DNA from: Campylobacteraceae bacterium
GTDB lineage: Bacteria > Campylobacterota > Campylobacteria > Campylobacterales > Sulfurovaceae
Assembly: GCA_027036015.1 (NCBI GenBank)
Contig: JALVTH010000026.1
Location: 1-42,972 of the forward strand
DNA: 42,972 nucleotides
Direction: 5' to 3'
A program made the translations under genes and the position numbers. Under the pieces are notes generated by a model. That model worked only from the letters and a program-made list of their open reading frames with translations. It ran no database searches and had not been told where the DNA came from. Positions 17,008 through 26,514 of the stretch are shown in pieces; position 1 is the stretch's first letter, and each line of letters starts with the position of its first letter.

Positions 17008-19356
17008 TTACTCTTTAAATACTCTTCCTTGCTCAAGCGGATAAATTTTGTTAAATTTTGTTTGAAAGTCTCGAACAAGCGATTTTTTCATTAAAACGTT
17101 ATAAAAACTCATCACTGTTTTTAAGGAGGTTTTTCTTTTCCATACGATTTCTAAATCCAAAACGCCACTTGTATGATAAATCTTTTCTATAAATCGGGCA
17201 TCAAACTCTTTTAAAGCATTACTTAAAATCTCAAAAACTGACTTGTTTGCACTCAAATCAAGTCTAATATAAGATACGATTTGATAATTGCTATTTGGTG
17301 TAATGTTGTTTTTTGTATCTTTTTTGGCTAAAACACTCGTTAGTGTTCTTTTAATAAAGGGAAGCGGTTGAATTTTTTCGGTTAATCCTAAAAAATCTTC
17401 ATTATTAACCCCATCAATTAAAACAATCAAATCACCAGGTCCTAGCGTTTTAAAAATTTTCACTTTGTTAAAACTCTCAAGATTTTCTTGGATTATTTTT
17501 GCTAAAATAAGAGTGGATTTGGCCATAAATTCTAATATATTTTCATCAGTTGTCGTTAAATCTATATTATAAAGAAGTGTCATATCACTGGCACTACTTT
17601 TATTTTCTCCTATAATAGTTGGATAAATTTGCATTAAAGAAAAATGGCTCTTATAATAGCGCTCTCTTTTGCCCTCATTTAAAGCTTGAATCTCTTGAAA
17701 TTTATTTTGTATAACTAAATCAAGCTTATTAGGATAATTTATCGTATTTTTTACTATAGCAATGTCGTATAAACCGAAAGCATGGTAGTAGTTTTCATTT
17801 TTAAAGCATTTATTAATTGTAGTATCTAAACAGCTATATTCATCAAATTTGTTTTTTGGGCACTGAAATTTTTTAAGCATCTTTACAAAAGTCAAAACAA
17901 AAGGTGTTCCAATTTCATTTTTTTCATCTCTTATATTGGCACTTTTTTTAATAATATTAAGCATTTTAGAATATAAAAGTTTTCTTAATTCATTTTTATG
18001 TATACTGCGTTTAAAATGCTCTTCCCATAGTCCTTTAAAATCAATTCTTTTAATAAGCTCCTCATTTTCTAAAAAAATTAATCCAGCTTCCTTGGCACTT
18101 TCAAGATAAACGTTTGCAATATTTACAAGTGCTTCTTTCATAACCACAAAGCTATTGTAATAGTGTGGATGGTTTGCAAAAATTGATTCTAAATTGCTTT
18201 TGTTAGAAGTTGTGCTCAAAATTGCATCAAGTAAATTTTTCATTTGTGCAATACGCTTAACGTGTTTTGGAGAATCTTCAAAGCTTGAAGGAAGCATCGT
18301 TGCATAATTTAATAATACCTGCAAACGAATCAAAGAAATGTCTCGCAAAGCATCAAATTTATACGAAGAAATTTTCCACTCAAAATGTTCTTCTATATAC
18401 TCTTTAATTGAGTTTGGCTCTTGAAAATAGTTTTTTTGCGAAAGTTTTGTTTTGAGACTAAATACTTTTGAAAGTCCAACGCCAATTAAATCATGAAAAA
18501 GCGAATACAAATAAGCTATGCCATACACTCTATAAGAGATTAAATCAGCAATAATTTTTTCCGTTACATTAAACTTATCTAATAAAATAGTCTCTTCTTG
18601 CACAAAGCTTAAGTCATTTCTTGGATTATTTAAATAACTACTAACCATTTTTTGGAAGCTCTTCTTAAAAGCATTAAGCGCAAATTCTTCTTGAAGCAAA
18701 GCAATCCTTACGCACTCATGTCCAACTGATGGCAATAAAATAGGTATTTCATAATACCAATAAGGTAAATTAATGTATGCTCCATAACTATTACCATAAT
18801 CGTTAAGAAACTGCTCGTGCTTTTCTTCTAAAGAGATGTAGTTTCGATAACTCCAGCTTAAAATCAATCCTTGATACTCATTTTTTAATAAACTATTAAT
18901 AATACTTTCATAGTGTTCTTTTAAATAAGCAACTAAATTATTATTAGAAAAGCGTCTCCCAAGTGTTGGCTTTGGAATGTATTGATGATAAGACTCTTCA
19001 AAAATTTGATAAACTTTTTTATAAATAAGCTCAATTATGTATAAAATGGTGTTAAAGTCATATTCAATTTTGCTGTGCAAAAGTAAAAAGTAGATATCCT
19101 CTTCATTTTGGCTAAATTGCTCTAAAATTTTGATGTGCTCTTGCACCTTTTCTAAGCTTTGCTCAACACTTCTTAACGACTCGTTTGCTGTTGACATGTC
19201 TATTTTATTCGTTTTTTCTCTAAATTGTGGATTTTGCACACTTTTTGGACTATAATAGTTTAAAATATATTTTAAATGCAAAAGTTCTTTTAAAATAATG
19301 GAGAGTTTTTCTTTTTTTATTGCAACCATACTCTCTTTTATTGATCTAACTTGCAT
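17008..19356 (-). CDS. Large unknown protein: zincin-like segment plus two sensor-like folds
   Basis: A 782-residue soluble protein that I cannot assign to a named family. Visible parts: a helical N-terminus with coiled-coil character (about 55-125); a metallopeptidase-like segment with PSVGHECVR at 209-217 and EKIIADL at 266-272, resembling HExxH...ExxAD zincins but with Arg in place of the second His; a long helical middle (about 310-560); and two C-terminal ferredoxin-like segments (about 590-678 and 690-772) whose patterns (LGPGDLIVLIDG, then IKRTLTSVLAKK; HTSGVLDLEIVWK) recall the Lrp/AsnC ligand-binding domain. No signal peptide or membrane helix. It follows the 8-TM protein gene by 15 bases with AAAGGA before the ATG, so the two form a unit. 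A regulatory or defence-type role is conceivable, but function is unknown. Confidence 0.85.
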   Translation of the reverse strand: MQVRSIKESMVAIKKEKLSIILKELLHLKYILNYYSPKSVQNPQFREKTNKIDMSTANESLRSVEQSLEKVQEHIKILEQFSQNEEDIYFLLLHSKIEYDFNTILYIIELIYKKVYQIFEESYHQYIPKPTLGRRFSNNNLVAYLKEHYESIINSLLKNEYQGLILSWSYRNYISLEEKHEQFLNDYGNSYGAYINLPYWYYEIPILLPSVGHECVRIALLQEEFALNAFKKSFQKMVSSYLNNPRNDLSFVQEETILLDKFNVTEKIIADLISYRVYGIAYLYSLFHDLIGVGLSKVFSLKTKLSQKNYFQEPNSIKEYIEEHFEWKISSYKFDALRDISLIRLQVLLNYATMLPSSFEDSPKHVKRIAQMKNLLDAILSTTSNKSNLESIFANHPHYYNSFVVMKEALVNIANVYLESAKEAGLIFLENEELIKRIDFKGLWEEHFKRSIHKNELRKLLYSKMLNIIKKSANIRDEKNEIGTPFVLTFVKMLKKFQCPKNKFDEYSCLDTTINKCFKNENYYHAFGLYDIAIVKNTINYPNKLDLVIQNKFQEIQALNEGKRERYYKSHFSLMQIYPTIIGENKSSASDMTLLYNIDLTTTDENILEFMAKSTLILAKIIQENLESFNKVKIFKTLGPGDLIVLIDGVNNEDFLGLTEKIQPLPFIKRTLTSVLAKKDTKNNITPNSNYQIVSYIRLDLSANKSVFEILSNALKEFDARFIEKIYHTSGVLDLEIVWKRKTSLKTVMSFYNVLMKKSLVRDFQTKFNKIYPLEQGRVFKE

Positions 19357-19371
19357 TTACATCCTTTAATT

Positions 19372-20535
19372 TTATTTTTGAATATATTGAAACACCCCAT
19401 TTGCTGTAATTTCTACAAAAACAGCTAAAACCATCGAAATAACAACCGTAATTAAAACGGCAATATTTCTATCAACTAATCGACGGCTCATATTAAGATT
19501 TTGCGAAAGAAATGCAGCATTAACATGCAAATATTTATCAAACAAACAATCATAAATATAAACGGCATTATCACGCTCAAAAGTTTCTAAAATTGCTCCA
19601 AAACCTTTGGCAAAATTAAAATCTTTTTTAATTCTTGCTCTACGCGCAATGGCATTAACTTGTTTAATATATTTGCTCATATCAATTAAGCCATAAATAT
19701 TATAAATTGTTAAAAGATACCAAAGTACCAAGAAAAAAATTGTAATTACAGCAATTGTTGTATTATCGTTTAAAATATGAAGTATTCGTAATTTTTCTAA
19801 CAAATAGGTATGAAAACTAATAAACATTATACCAACTAAAGAAAAATAGGTTCCAACAATTGCTACAAATTTATAGCTTTTCTCTTTTAAAACAAATAAA
19901 ATCGTAATTAAACTTAAAAATGGAATAAATTCACTAATGGATCGCTCTTTGCTTTTTTGCTTATCTTTTCGAATCCAAAAGAAAATCGTTCCCTCTTGCA
20001 AATCAAAATCTTTTAAAGAGGTGGTATTTTTATTAAGCCCTAAAATGATTCTCTCAAATTGCGTAATTAAAGGAGAAAAAGGAGAGAGATTCTCTTCGAT
20101 GGTTATGAGTTTAATTTTTAAACGAAATCGATAAAGCAAATCGTATAAAATAAAGTTTCTATTAAAAAGAAGTTGCAAAAAAGAATAAAGACTCAAAAGC
20201 GCAATAAGAATAATTTTTATACTATCTTTCAAAGGCAAAAGAAAAAAAGTTCCAAGCAAAATAAGTGAAATAACAATAATTGCATTTAAATGAAATAACT
20301 CTTGCAAAAATGCATCTTTTAGCATCATCCAACTCAATAATAACAAAACAACTAACGAAACAAGATAAGCCATAAAAAAGTATAGATTTTCGCAACGAAG
20401 AGGTGCAATAAAAAGCGTAGCCCACAAAATAATAAAAAAATGTAAAAAAGTATCTAAACTTTTTGTAACGTCTTCATTCCTTTGTAAATGAACACTACTT
20501 ATATCATGAACTTCCCATTTCTTATCAAGCCCCAT
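19372..20535 (-). CDS. Unknown 8-TM membrane protein paired with the 782-residue protein
   Basis: A 387-residue protein with about eight hydrophobic helices (about 25-45, 50-68, 82-100, 105-122, 203-217, 222-245, 255-277, 362-382). Two longer polar loops follow helices 4 (about 123-200) and 7 (about 280-360); both are basic and probably cytoplasmic. GGGGAG precedes the ATG. No transporter or enzyme motif is recognised. It is the promoter-proximal gene of a two-gene unit and could anchor or gate the soluble partner at the membrane (inference). Confidence 0.8.
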   Translation of the reverse strand: MGLDKKWEVHDISSVHLQRNEDVTKSLDTFLHFFIILWATLFIAPLRCENLYFFMAYLVSLVVLLLLSWMMLKDAFLQELFHLNAIIVISLILLGTFFLLPLKDSIKIILIALLSLYSFLQLLFNRNFILYDLLYRFRLKIKLITIEENLSPFSPLITQFERIILGLNKNTTSLKDFDLQEGTIFFWIRKDKQKSKERSISEFIPFLSLITILFVLKEKSYKFVAIVGTYFSLVGIMFISFHTYLLEKLRILHILNDNTTIAVITIFFLVLWYLLTIYNIYGLIDMSKYIKQVNAIARRARIKKDFNFAKGFGAILETFERDNAVYIYDCLFDKYLHVNAAFLSQNLNMSRRLVDRNIAVLITVVISMVLAVFVEITANGVFQYIQK

Positions 20536-20872
20536 TTACTCCCCTCAAAAATTTCATGAATTTACTTTCACTCCTTTTGTAGAGGGAAAATACAAGCCTA
20601 AAAAAATGATAAAATAAAAAAATAGATTAATTAAATGAGAGTAAATATATTCTATTATAACAAAGAATTTGAATATTTTTATGAAAAACATCAAAAAAAC
20701 TTAATAATTTCTTTTTAGCGAGAAAAAATGTTACAAATTTTATAATTTATTTTTAACTAAGCCTTTGTTGCCACAAAAAGAATCTACAAATTTTTACATG
20801 AATAGTTTTAAATTTATACTCCATAAGAATATTTATAGCTAAGAAAGTGGTAAAAGCATCAAAGCAAGAGGC
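20536..20872. other. 337-base intergenic region without a gene
   Basis: Very AT-rich. I see no open frame longer than about 20 codons with a ribosome site, and no tRNA-like fold. It holds the promoter of the 8-TM gene (extended -10 at 20654-20662); the fusA terminator lies at its right edge. Confidence 0.7.
20654..20662 (-). promoter_or_regulatory. Extended -10 promoter of the 8-TM / 782-residue pair
   Basis: TGTTATAAT on the minus strand, a TGn plus perfect TATAAT, with predicted start near 20647 and a leader of about 112 bases before the ATG at 20535. Confidence 0.5.
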
Positions 20873-20897
20873 AAAAGGCGCCTTAGAGGCGCTTTTT
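20873..20897 (-). terminator. Rho-independent terminator of the str operon
   Basis: GCGCC-TCTAA-GGCGC on the minus strand flanked by an A run before and TTTT after, overlapping the fusA stop codon. The A and T flanks make it nearly symmetrical. Confidence 0.85.
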
Positions 20898-22977
20898 AAC
20901 CATTTCTTTTTTCGATAATTTCTTGAGCAATATTTGCAGGAACTTCTTCATAATGGTCAAATTCCATCGAATATGTCGCTCTACCTTGTGTCATAGAGCG
21001 AAGATCTGTTGAATATCCAAACATCTCTGCAAGTGGAACAAATGCATCTACAATTTTGTTTCCACCACGCTCACCCATACCATTTACTTGACCGCGTCTT
21101 TTAGAAATATCGCCAATTACATCACCCATATACTCTTCTGGTACTTCAACTTCAACTTTCATAATTGGCTCTAAAATAACTGGATTTGCTTTTTTTGCAC
21201 CTTCTCTAAATGCCATAGAACCAGCTAATTTAAATGCCATCTCACTTGAGTCAACTTCATGGTAGCTTCCATCATAAAGAGTAACTTTTACATCTTCTAC
21301 AGGGTAGCCTGCTTGAATACCTCTTTGCATTGCTTCTTGGATACCTTTATCAACAGCTGGAATATACTCTTTTGGAATAACACCACCTTTAATTTCATCA
21401 ACAAACTCATAACCGCTTCCTGGCTCCATTGGCTCAATTCTAATAAATACATGACCATATTGCCCGCGTCCACCAGTTTGTTTTGCATATTTATACTCTT
21501 GCTCAACAGTGCTTCTAATTGTCTCTCTATATGCAACTTGTGGAGCACCAACTTCAGCTTCTACTTTAAATTCTCTTTTCATTCTATCTACAATAATTTC
21601 AAGGTGCAACTCACCCATACCAGAAATAATTGTTTGACCTGATTCTTCATCAGTATGAACTCTAAAGCTTGGGTCTTCTTGTGCAAGTTTTTGCAATGCA
21701 ATAGACATTTTTTCTTGGTCTGCTTTTGTTTTTGGCTCAACTGCAACAGAAATAACAGGATCAGGAAATTCCATTTTTTCTAAAATTACTGGATCTTTTT
21801 CATCAGCTAATGTATCACCAGTTAAAGTATGTTTTAATCCAACAACTGCTCCAATTTCACCAGCATAAAGTGCATTAATCTCTTCGCGTCTGTTTGCATG
21901 CATTCTTAAAAGACGTCCAACTCTTTCTTTTTTCTTTTTGTTTGTATTTAATACATATGAACCACTATTTAAAATACCTCTATAAACACGAATAAAAGTT
22001 AATTGTCCAACAAATGGGTCAGTCATAATTTTAAATGCTAAGGCTGCAAATGGACCATCATCAGTTGATTCTACTGATACTTCAGTTCCATCTTCATATT
22101 GACCTTTAATTGCTTCAACTTCTGTTGGAGCGGGTAAATAATCAATAATTGCATCAAGTAGTGTTTGAACACCTTTGTTTTTAAAGGCACTTCCGCAAGT
22201 CATTGGAATAATAGACATATCCAAGCAGCCTTTTTTAAGTCCTGCTTTAATCTCTTCAACGCTTAACTCTTCACCGTTGAAGTATTTTTCCATCAACTCT
22301 TCATCAGTTTCAGCAACTGCTTCAATAAGTTTTTCTCTATATTCTTCAGCTTTTTCAAGATATTCCTCTGGGATATCAACAATCTCAAATTTTTGTCCCA
22401 TCAATCTTTGATCATCATCCCAGATAACTGCTTTCATATTTACTAAATCTACAACACCAACAAAGTTATCTTCAGCTCCAATTGGAATTTGAATTGGCAC
22501 AGGATTTGCATTTAATCTCTCTCTAATTTGACGCTCAACTTCAAAAAAGTCTGCTCCAACTCTATCCATTTTATTAACAAATACAATTCTTGGAACGCCA
22601 TATTTATTTGCTTGGCGCCAAACAGTTTCAGATTGCGGCTGTACTCCACCAACAGCACAAAATACTGCAACCGCACCATCAAGCACTCTCATTGAACGTT
22701 CAACTTCAATTGTAAAGTCAACGTGGCCTGGAGTGTCAATAATGTTAATTTGGATACCTTTCCACTCACATGTAGTTGCCGCAGAAGTAATTGTAATTCC
22801 TCTTTCTTGCTCTTGTTCCATCCAGTCCATTGTTGCGGCACCATCATGAACCTCACCAATTTTATGACTTACACCAGTATAAAAAAGGATTCTTTCAGTT
22901 GTTGTAGTTTTCCCTGCATCAATGTGTGCAGCAATTCCAATATTTCTAACTTTGCTAAGCGGATGACTTCTACCCAT
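20896..22977 (-). CDS. fusA: Translation elongation factor G
   Basis: Ribosomal translocase GTPase, 693 residues, the full family length. The GTPase domain shows [18 protein letters not shown] (G1), the switch regions with [18 protein letters not shown] (G3) and [10 protein letters not shown] (G4). Domain IV and V signatures follow ([19 protein letters not shown]-equivalent stretch [26 protein letters not shown]). It is third in rpsL-rpsG-fusA, nine bases after rpsG, with AAGGAT before the ATG. A terminator overlaps the stop, so tuf is not in this operon. Confidence 0.99.
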   Translation of the reverse strand: MGRSHPLSKVRNIGIAAHIDAGKTTTTERILFYTGVSHKIGEVHDGAATMDWMEQEQERGITITSAATTCEWKGIQINIIDTPGHVDFTIEVERSMRVLDGAVAVFCAVGGVQPQSETVWRQANKYGVPRIVFVNKMDRVGADFFEVERQIRERLNANPVPIQIPIGAEDNFVGVVDLVNMKAVIWDDDQRLMGQKFEIVDIPEEYLEKAEEYREKLIEAVAETDEELMEKYFNGEELSVEEIKAGLKKGCLDMSIIPMTCGSAFKNKGVQTLLDAIIDYLPAPTEVEAIKGQYEDGTEVSVESTDDGPFAALAFKIMTDPFVGQLTFIRVYRGILNSGSYVLNTNKKKKERVGRLLRMHANRREEINALYAGEIGAVVGLKHTLTGDTLADEKDPVILEKMEFPDPVISVAVEPKTKADQEKMSIALQKLAQEDPSFRVHTDEESGQTIISGMGELHLEIIVDRMKREFKVEAEVGAPQVAYRETIRSTVEQEYKYAKQTGGRGQYGHVFIRIEPMEPGSGYEFVDEIKGGVIPKEYIPAVDKGIQEAMQRGIQAGYPVEDVKVTLYDGSYHEVDSSEMAFKLAGSMAFREGAKKANPVILEPIMKVEVEVPEEYMGDVIGDISKRRGQVNGMGERGGNKIVDAFVPLAEMFGYSTDLRSMTQGRATYSMEFDHYEEVPANIAQEIIEKRNG

Positions 22978-22986
22978 TTTCTATCC

Positions 22987-23469
<483 letters not shown>

Positions 23470-23471
23470 TC

Positions 23472-23543
23472 AATCATTTTTGATTTACTCAAGCTTTTGG
23501 CACGAAGGTTTTACCCAAAAGCCTGTTTATGCAACTAATTGCA
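23472..23543 (-). promoter_or_regulatory. Structured rpsL-rpsG intercistronic RNA
   Basis: Three inverted repeats lie before rpsG: TGCAA/TTGCA (23530-23543), GCTTTTGG/CCAAAAGC with a perfect 8-bp stem and 14-base loop (23493-23522), and AATCA/TGATT (23472-23485) next to the ribosome site. In E. coli the S7 repressor binds the equivalent gap; whether that holds here is inferred. Confidence 0.5.
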
Positions 23544-23557
23544 AACCTCTATTCCAA

Positions 23558-23932
23558 TTATTTCTTAGGTTTTTTAGTACCATATTTAGAGCGTCTAACT
23601 TTTCTATTAGCCACTCCAGCCGCATCAAGTGCACCACGAACAATATGATATTTAACCCCTGGTAAGTCTTTTACCCTACCACCTCTAACAAGTACAATTG
23701 AGTGCTCTTGAAGGTTGTGTCCTTCACCACCAATATAACTAATTACTTCATAACCTGAAGTAAGTCTAACTTTTGCAACTTTTCTAAGTGCAGAGTTTGG
23801 CTTTTTAGGAGTGGTTGTATAAACTCTCGTACAAACACCTCTTCTTTGAGGACAACCTACTAACGCTGGTGATTTTGACTTTTTAACCACCTTTTTACGC
23901 TCTTTACGAACTAACTGATTAATAGTTGGCAA
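23558..23932 (-). CDS. rpsL: 30S ribosomal protein S12
   Basis: Decoding-centre protein of the 30S subunit, 124 residues. Diagnostic segments: [39 protein letters not shown] (split here as [14 protein letters not shown] and KKPNSALRK) and [16 protein letters not shown]. The only start codon matching the conserved N-terminus is TTG at 23932, with AAAGGAAG at good spacing; no in-frame ATG fits. It is the first gene of the str operon, preceded by a promoter and a structured leader of about 110 bases. Confidence 0.99.
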   Translation of the reverse strand: MPTINQLVRKERKKVVKKSKSPALVGCPQRRGVCTRVYTTTPKKPNSALRKVAKVRLTSGYEVISYIGGEGHNLQEHSIVLVRGGRVKDLPGVKYHIVRGALDAAGVANRKVRRSKYGTKKPKK

Positions 23933-23980
23933 TTTTCTTCCTTTCTTTTTTTATTTTTCTCTAAAGAGATTTGAATCTTT

Positions 23981-24043
23981 GGTGGGTTCCACCATAAAGC
24001 GCTAAAAAAGCACTTTATGCTAATACCCTATTTTAAAAATAGG
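23981..24043 (-). promoter_or_regulatory. Structured leader of the str operon
   Basis: Three tandem inverted repeats between the predicted start and rpsL: CCTATTTT/AAAATAGG (24027-24043), CATAAAG/CTTTATG continued by three more pairs after one mismatch (23993-24019), and GGTGG/CCACC (23981-23993). None has a U tract, so they suggest regulatory or stabilising RNA rather than a terminator. Confidence 0.5.
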
Positions 24044-24047
24044 CTGT

Positions 24048-24053
24048 ATTATA
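24048..24053 (-). promoter_or_regulatory. -10 element of rpsL-rpsG-fusA
   Basis: Perfect TATAAT on the minus strand, predicted start near 24041, at the outer edge of the first leader hairpin. Confidence 0.65.
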
Positions 24054-24100
24054 GCCAAAAATACTTAAAAAAAAATTATTCATTCAAAAAAGCAGCTAAA

Positions 24101-24118
24101 ATAAGGGCAAAGCCCTTA
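24101..24118 (-). terminator. Possible terminator of thiG
   Basis: AAGGGC-TTT-GCCCTT hairpin overlapping the thiG stop, followed by ATTTTAG. The U tract is short, so it may be weak. Confidence 0.5.
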
Positions 24119-24892
24119 AAAAATCATACCCTCAGTTGGGCTGCTTGCAGTAGCAAATGGCTTTTTAGGAATTCTACCAGCTTTAAAAGCAGCTCTTCCA
24201 GCAATTACAGCATGCTTCATTGCTTCTGCCATTAAGATTGGATTTTTAGCTTGAGCAATGGCAGTATTTGTTAAAACTCCATCTGCTCCAAGCTCCATTG
24301 CAATTGCCGCATCACTTGCTGTTCCAATTCCAGCATCTACAATGACTGGCACCTTCACTGCTTCTTTAATAAAAACAACATTAAAGCGATTTTGAATACC
24401 AAGTCCACTTCCAATTGGCGAAGCAAGCGGCATAACAGCTGCTGCACCCGCCTCTTCAAGGCGCTTTGCCATAATTGGATCATCATTGGTATAAGCCATA
24501 ATAGTAAAATCTTCTTTTGCTAATACTTCACAAGCTTTGAGCGTTTCCATCACATCTGGATAGAGCGTTTTATTGGTATCTCCAATTACTTCAAGCTTAA
24601 TAATGTCAATTCCCGTTGCCTCTCTAACAAGTCTAAAAAGCGTAATTGCTTCTTCTGCCGTTGTACAACCTGCTGAATTTGGCAAAATTTTTACATCAGT
24701 ATCTTTAAAATAATCCATTAAATTTTCTTCATTAGGATTGGTAATATTAACGCGGCGCACTGCCACCGTAATCATTTCTGCCCCACTTGCAAGTGTTGCA
24801 TCGCGTGTTGTTTTAAAATCTGGATATTTTCCACTTCCAACAATTAATCTACTACTAAATTCATATTTTCCTATTTTTAAAATATCACTCAT
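24116..24892 (-). CDS. thiG: Thiazole synthase
   Basis: ThiG forms the thiazole phosphate of thiamine from deoxyxylulose phosphate, dehydroglycine and ThiS thiocarboxylate. It shows [49 protein letters not shown] (with the lysine I take as the Schiff-base residue) and a phosphate-binding end [21 protein letters not shown] choose the ATG at 24892 (MSDILKIG): it has GGAG six bases upstream, whereas the in-frame ATG 12 bases earlier has none. Length about 258, normal for the family. No other thi gene is adjacent. Confidence 0.96.
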   Translation of the reverse strand: MSDILKIGKYEFSSRLIVGSGKYPDFKTTRDATLASGAEMITVAVRRVNITNPNEENLMDYFKDTDVKILPNSAGCTTAEEAITLFRLVREATGIDIIKLEVIGDTNKTLYPDVMETLKACEVLAKEDFTIMAYTNDDPIMAKRLEEAGAAAVMPLASPIGSGLGIQNRFNVVFIKEAVKVPVIVDAGIGTASDAAIAMELGADGVLTNTAIAQAKNPILMAEAMKHAVIAGRAAFKAGRIPKKPFATASSPTEGMIF

Positions 24893-24942
24893 TTTACTCT
24901 CCATTTATGAAATTTTTTTCATTCTACAAATTCTTCCTTAAA

Positions 24943-25659
24943 TTAGCATAAATCTTTTTGCAAAAGTTGCATTGGACCAAAAAGCTTATACACTTTTTTA
25001 TTACTTATAAAAGAGTGGTTGTAAGGATGTTCTAAAAAAATAGCCTCTTGAGGGGGCTGGAGTTTTTGATATAACTCTTTTGCAAAATTGCCAAATAAAA
25101 TAAGTTTTATCTCTTTATCTATCGAAAAAAGCAATTCTTGCATAAAAAAGAGCCATTTTTTTGCATGAAAGTTACTCTCTTTTTTAGAAGTAAAAACAAG
25201 TGCAGCATTAAGAAGCAAAACCCCATTTTTTTCAAAATTATTTTTTAATTGATAAATTGAAGTTATAAAATCACTTTTTTCTATTGCACTTATAGCCTTT
25301 TGGGAGGTATCTTTTACATCTAAATAGCCATTTGCAACTAAATTTGCTTTAATAAAATTTCGTAAACTAACAGCTCTATTAACCTCTTTGCTAAGACCCT
25401 TTTCACTCCAAAGGCTCTTCACCGCTCCATCAATAAAAGCATACCCAATGGCACTTTTTTCTCTTGGATATGGGTCTTGCCCAAACAAAATATATTGTAC
25501 CCTCTCTTTTGGCAATGTTTTAAAAGCTTGAAAAATTCGCTCTTTTCCCGGTAAATAATCATTGTTTTCTAAAAACTTTATATACTCACTATCAAGCGAA
25601 CTAAGAGCATTTTTTATAATATCTTGCCACGACTTATCAATTCCATTTAAAAGTTCCAT
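24943..25659 (-). CDS. Divergent uracil-DNA glycosylase (UNG-like)
   Basis: Base-excision repair enzyme that should remove uracil from DNA. The 238 residues carry ILFGQDPYP (60-65 region; catalytic Asp position of motif A, where family 1 has GQDPYHG), LLNAALVF (cf. LLNTVLTV) and a C-terminal HPYNHSF in place of HPSPLS. These substitutions and an unusual middle make it a distant UNG-superfamily member rather than a standard Ung. It sits 3 bases downstream of the prenyltransferase gene and is probably co-transcribed. Confidence 0.8.
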   Translation of the reverse strand: MELLNGIDKSWQDIIKNALSSLDSEYIKFLENNDYLPGKERIFQAFKTLPKERVQYILFGQDPYPREKSAIGYAFIDGAVKSLWSEKGLSKEVNRAVSLRNFIKANLVANGYLDVKDTSQKAISAIEKSDFITSIYQLKNNFEKNGVLLLNAALVFTSKKESNFHAKKWLFFMQELLFSIDKEIKLILFGNFAKELYQKLQPPQEAIFLEHPYNHSFISNKKVYKLFGPMQLLQKDLC

Positions 25660-25662
25660 ACC

Positions 25663-26514
25663 CTATCCAAAAATAATATCTAAAACAATTAAAATAAAAA
25701 AGATAAAACCTAAATAGCCATTGACTGTAAAAAAAGCTCTATCTATCTTACTAAAATCCTTATGCACCAAATAGTGTTCATATGTAAGCATTAAAGCCCC
25801 AATTAAAACACCAACAAGTGCAAAAGTGCCAAGATGAGCCTCTTTTACAAAAAGATACCAAAAAAGCATTGTTATTATATGAAAAGCAAAAGCCAAAGCA
25901 AGTGTTTTTTTTGCACCAAGTTTTGCTGGGATTGAATGTAAATTATGTGCTCTATCAAACTCCATATCTTGCAAGCTATAGAGCAAATCAAATCCAGCTA
26001 CCCAAAAAGTTACTCCAATGCTAAGATAAATTGCCCATAAAGGAATAGAGTTTGTAACTGCAATAGCTCCTGCAATTGGAGCAAGCCCAAGACTTATGCC
26101 TAAAATAATATGCGCTAAAGCACTAAAGCGTTTAAAAAGGGTATAAATTCCTAAAACAAATAAAATTGGAACAGAAAGCTTAAAAGCCAAATCATTAATA
26201 AAATAAGCAACCACAATAAAAAGTGCAGCATTTATCAAAATAAAAGCAATCATTTGCCCCTCACTCACTCTTCCATCAACAGAGGGGCGATTTTTGGTTC
26301 GAGGATTGAGTGCATCAAATTCTTTGTCTAAATAGCGATTTACTCCCATAGCATAATTTCTTGCACTCACTGCTGCTAAAAGCCCTAAAAAAAGAAGCCG
26401 CCATCCAAACCACCCTTGCGCTCCTACTACCATCGCCACAAAAATAAAAGGCAAAGAAAAAATGGTATGTTCAAAAACAACAAGTTCGCTAAAATCTTTT
26501 ATCTTCTTTATCAT
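25663..26514 (-). CDS. UbiA-family polyprenyltransferase (MqnP/UbiA-like)
   Basis: Integral membrane prenyltransferase for quinone synthesis, 283 residues with about eight or nine helices. The two aspartate motifs are present: NRYLDKEFDALNPRTKNRP near 58-76 and DLLYSLQDMEFDRAHNL near 175-191. In this group, menaquinone is made by the futalosine route and the UbiA homologue is MqnP, so that is the likely role, rather than ubiquinone. Its ATG overlaps the pssA stop (ATGA), coupling quinone and phospholipid genes. Confidence 0.9.
   Translation of the reverse strand: MIKKIKDFSELVVFEHTIFSLPFIFVAMVVGAQGWFGWRLLFLGLLAAVSARNYAMGVNRYLDKEFDALNPRTKNRPSVDGRVSEGQMIAFILINAALFIVVAYFINDLAFKLSVPILFVLGIYTLFKRFSALAHIILGISLGLAPIAGAIAVTNSIPLWAIYLSIGVTFWVAGFDLLYSLQDMEFDRAHNLHSIPAKLGAKKTLALAFAFHIITMLFWYLFVKEAHLGTFALVGVLIGALMLTYEHYLVHKDFSKIDRAFFTVNGYLGFIFFILIVLDIIFG

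Noticed and set aside
17008-20535. Recently acquired genomic island around the unknown gene pair
   Set aside because: No integrase, transposase, tRNA or flanking direct repeats are visible and base composition looks like that of the neighbours.
20536-20872. Hidden small RNA or tRNA gene in the longest gap
   Set aside because: Apart from promoter and terminator elements I see no cloverleaf or strong stem; sequence is uniformly AT-rich.
24896-24927. A five-codon frame (MKKIS) with AAGGAAG upstream, just before thiG
   Set aside because: Too short to support; the spacing to its ribosome site is loose and no attenuation structure or ThiC/TPP element is visible.
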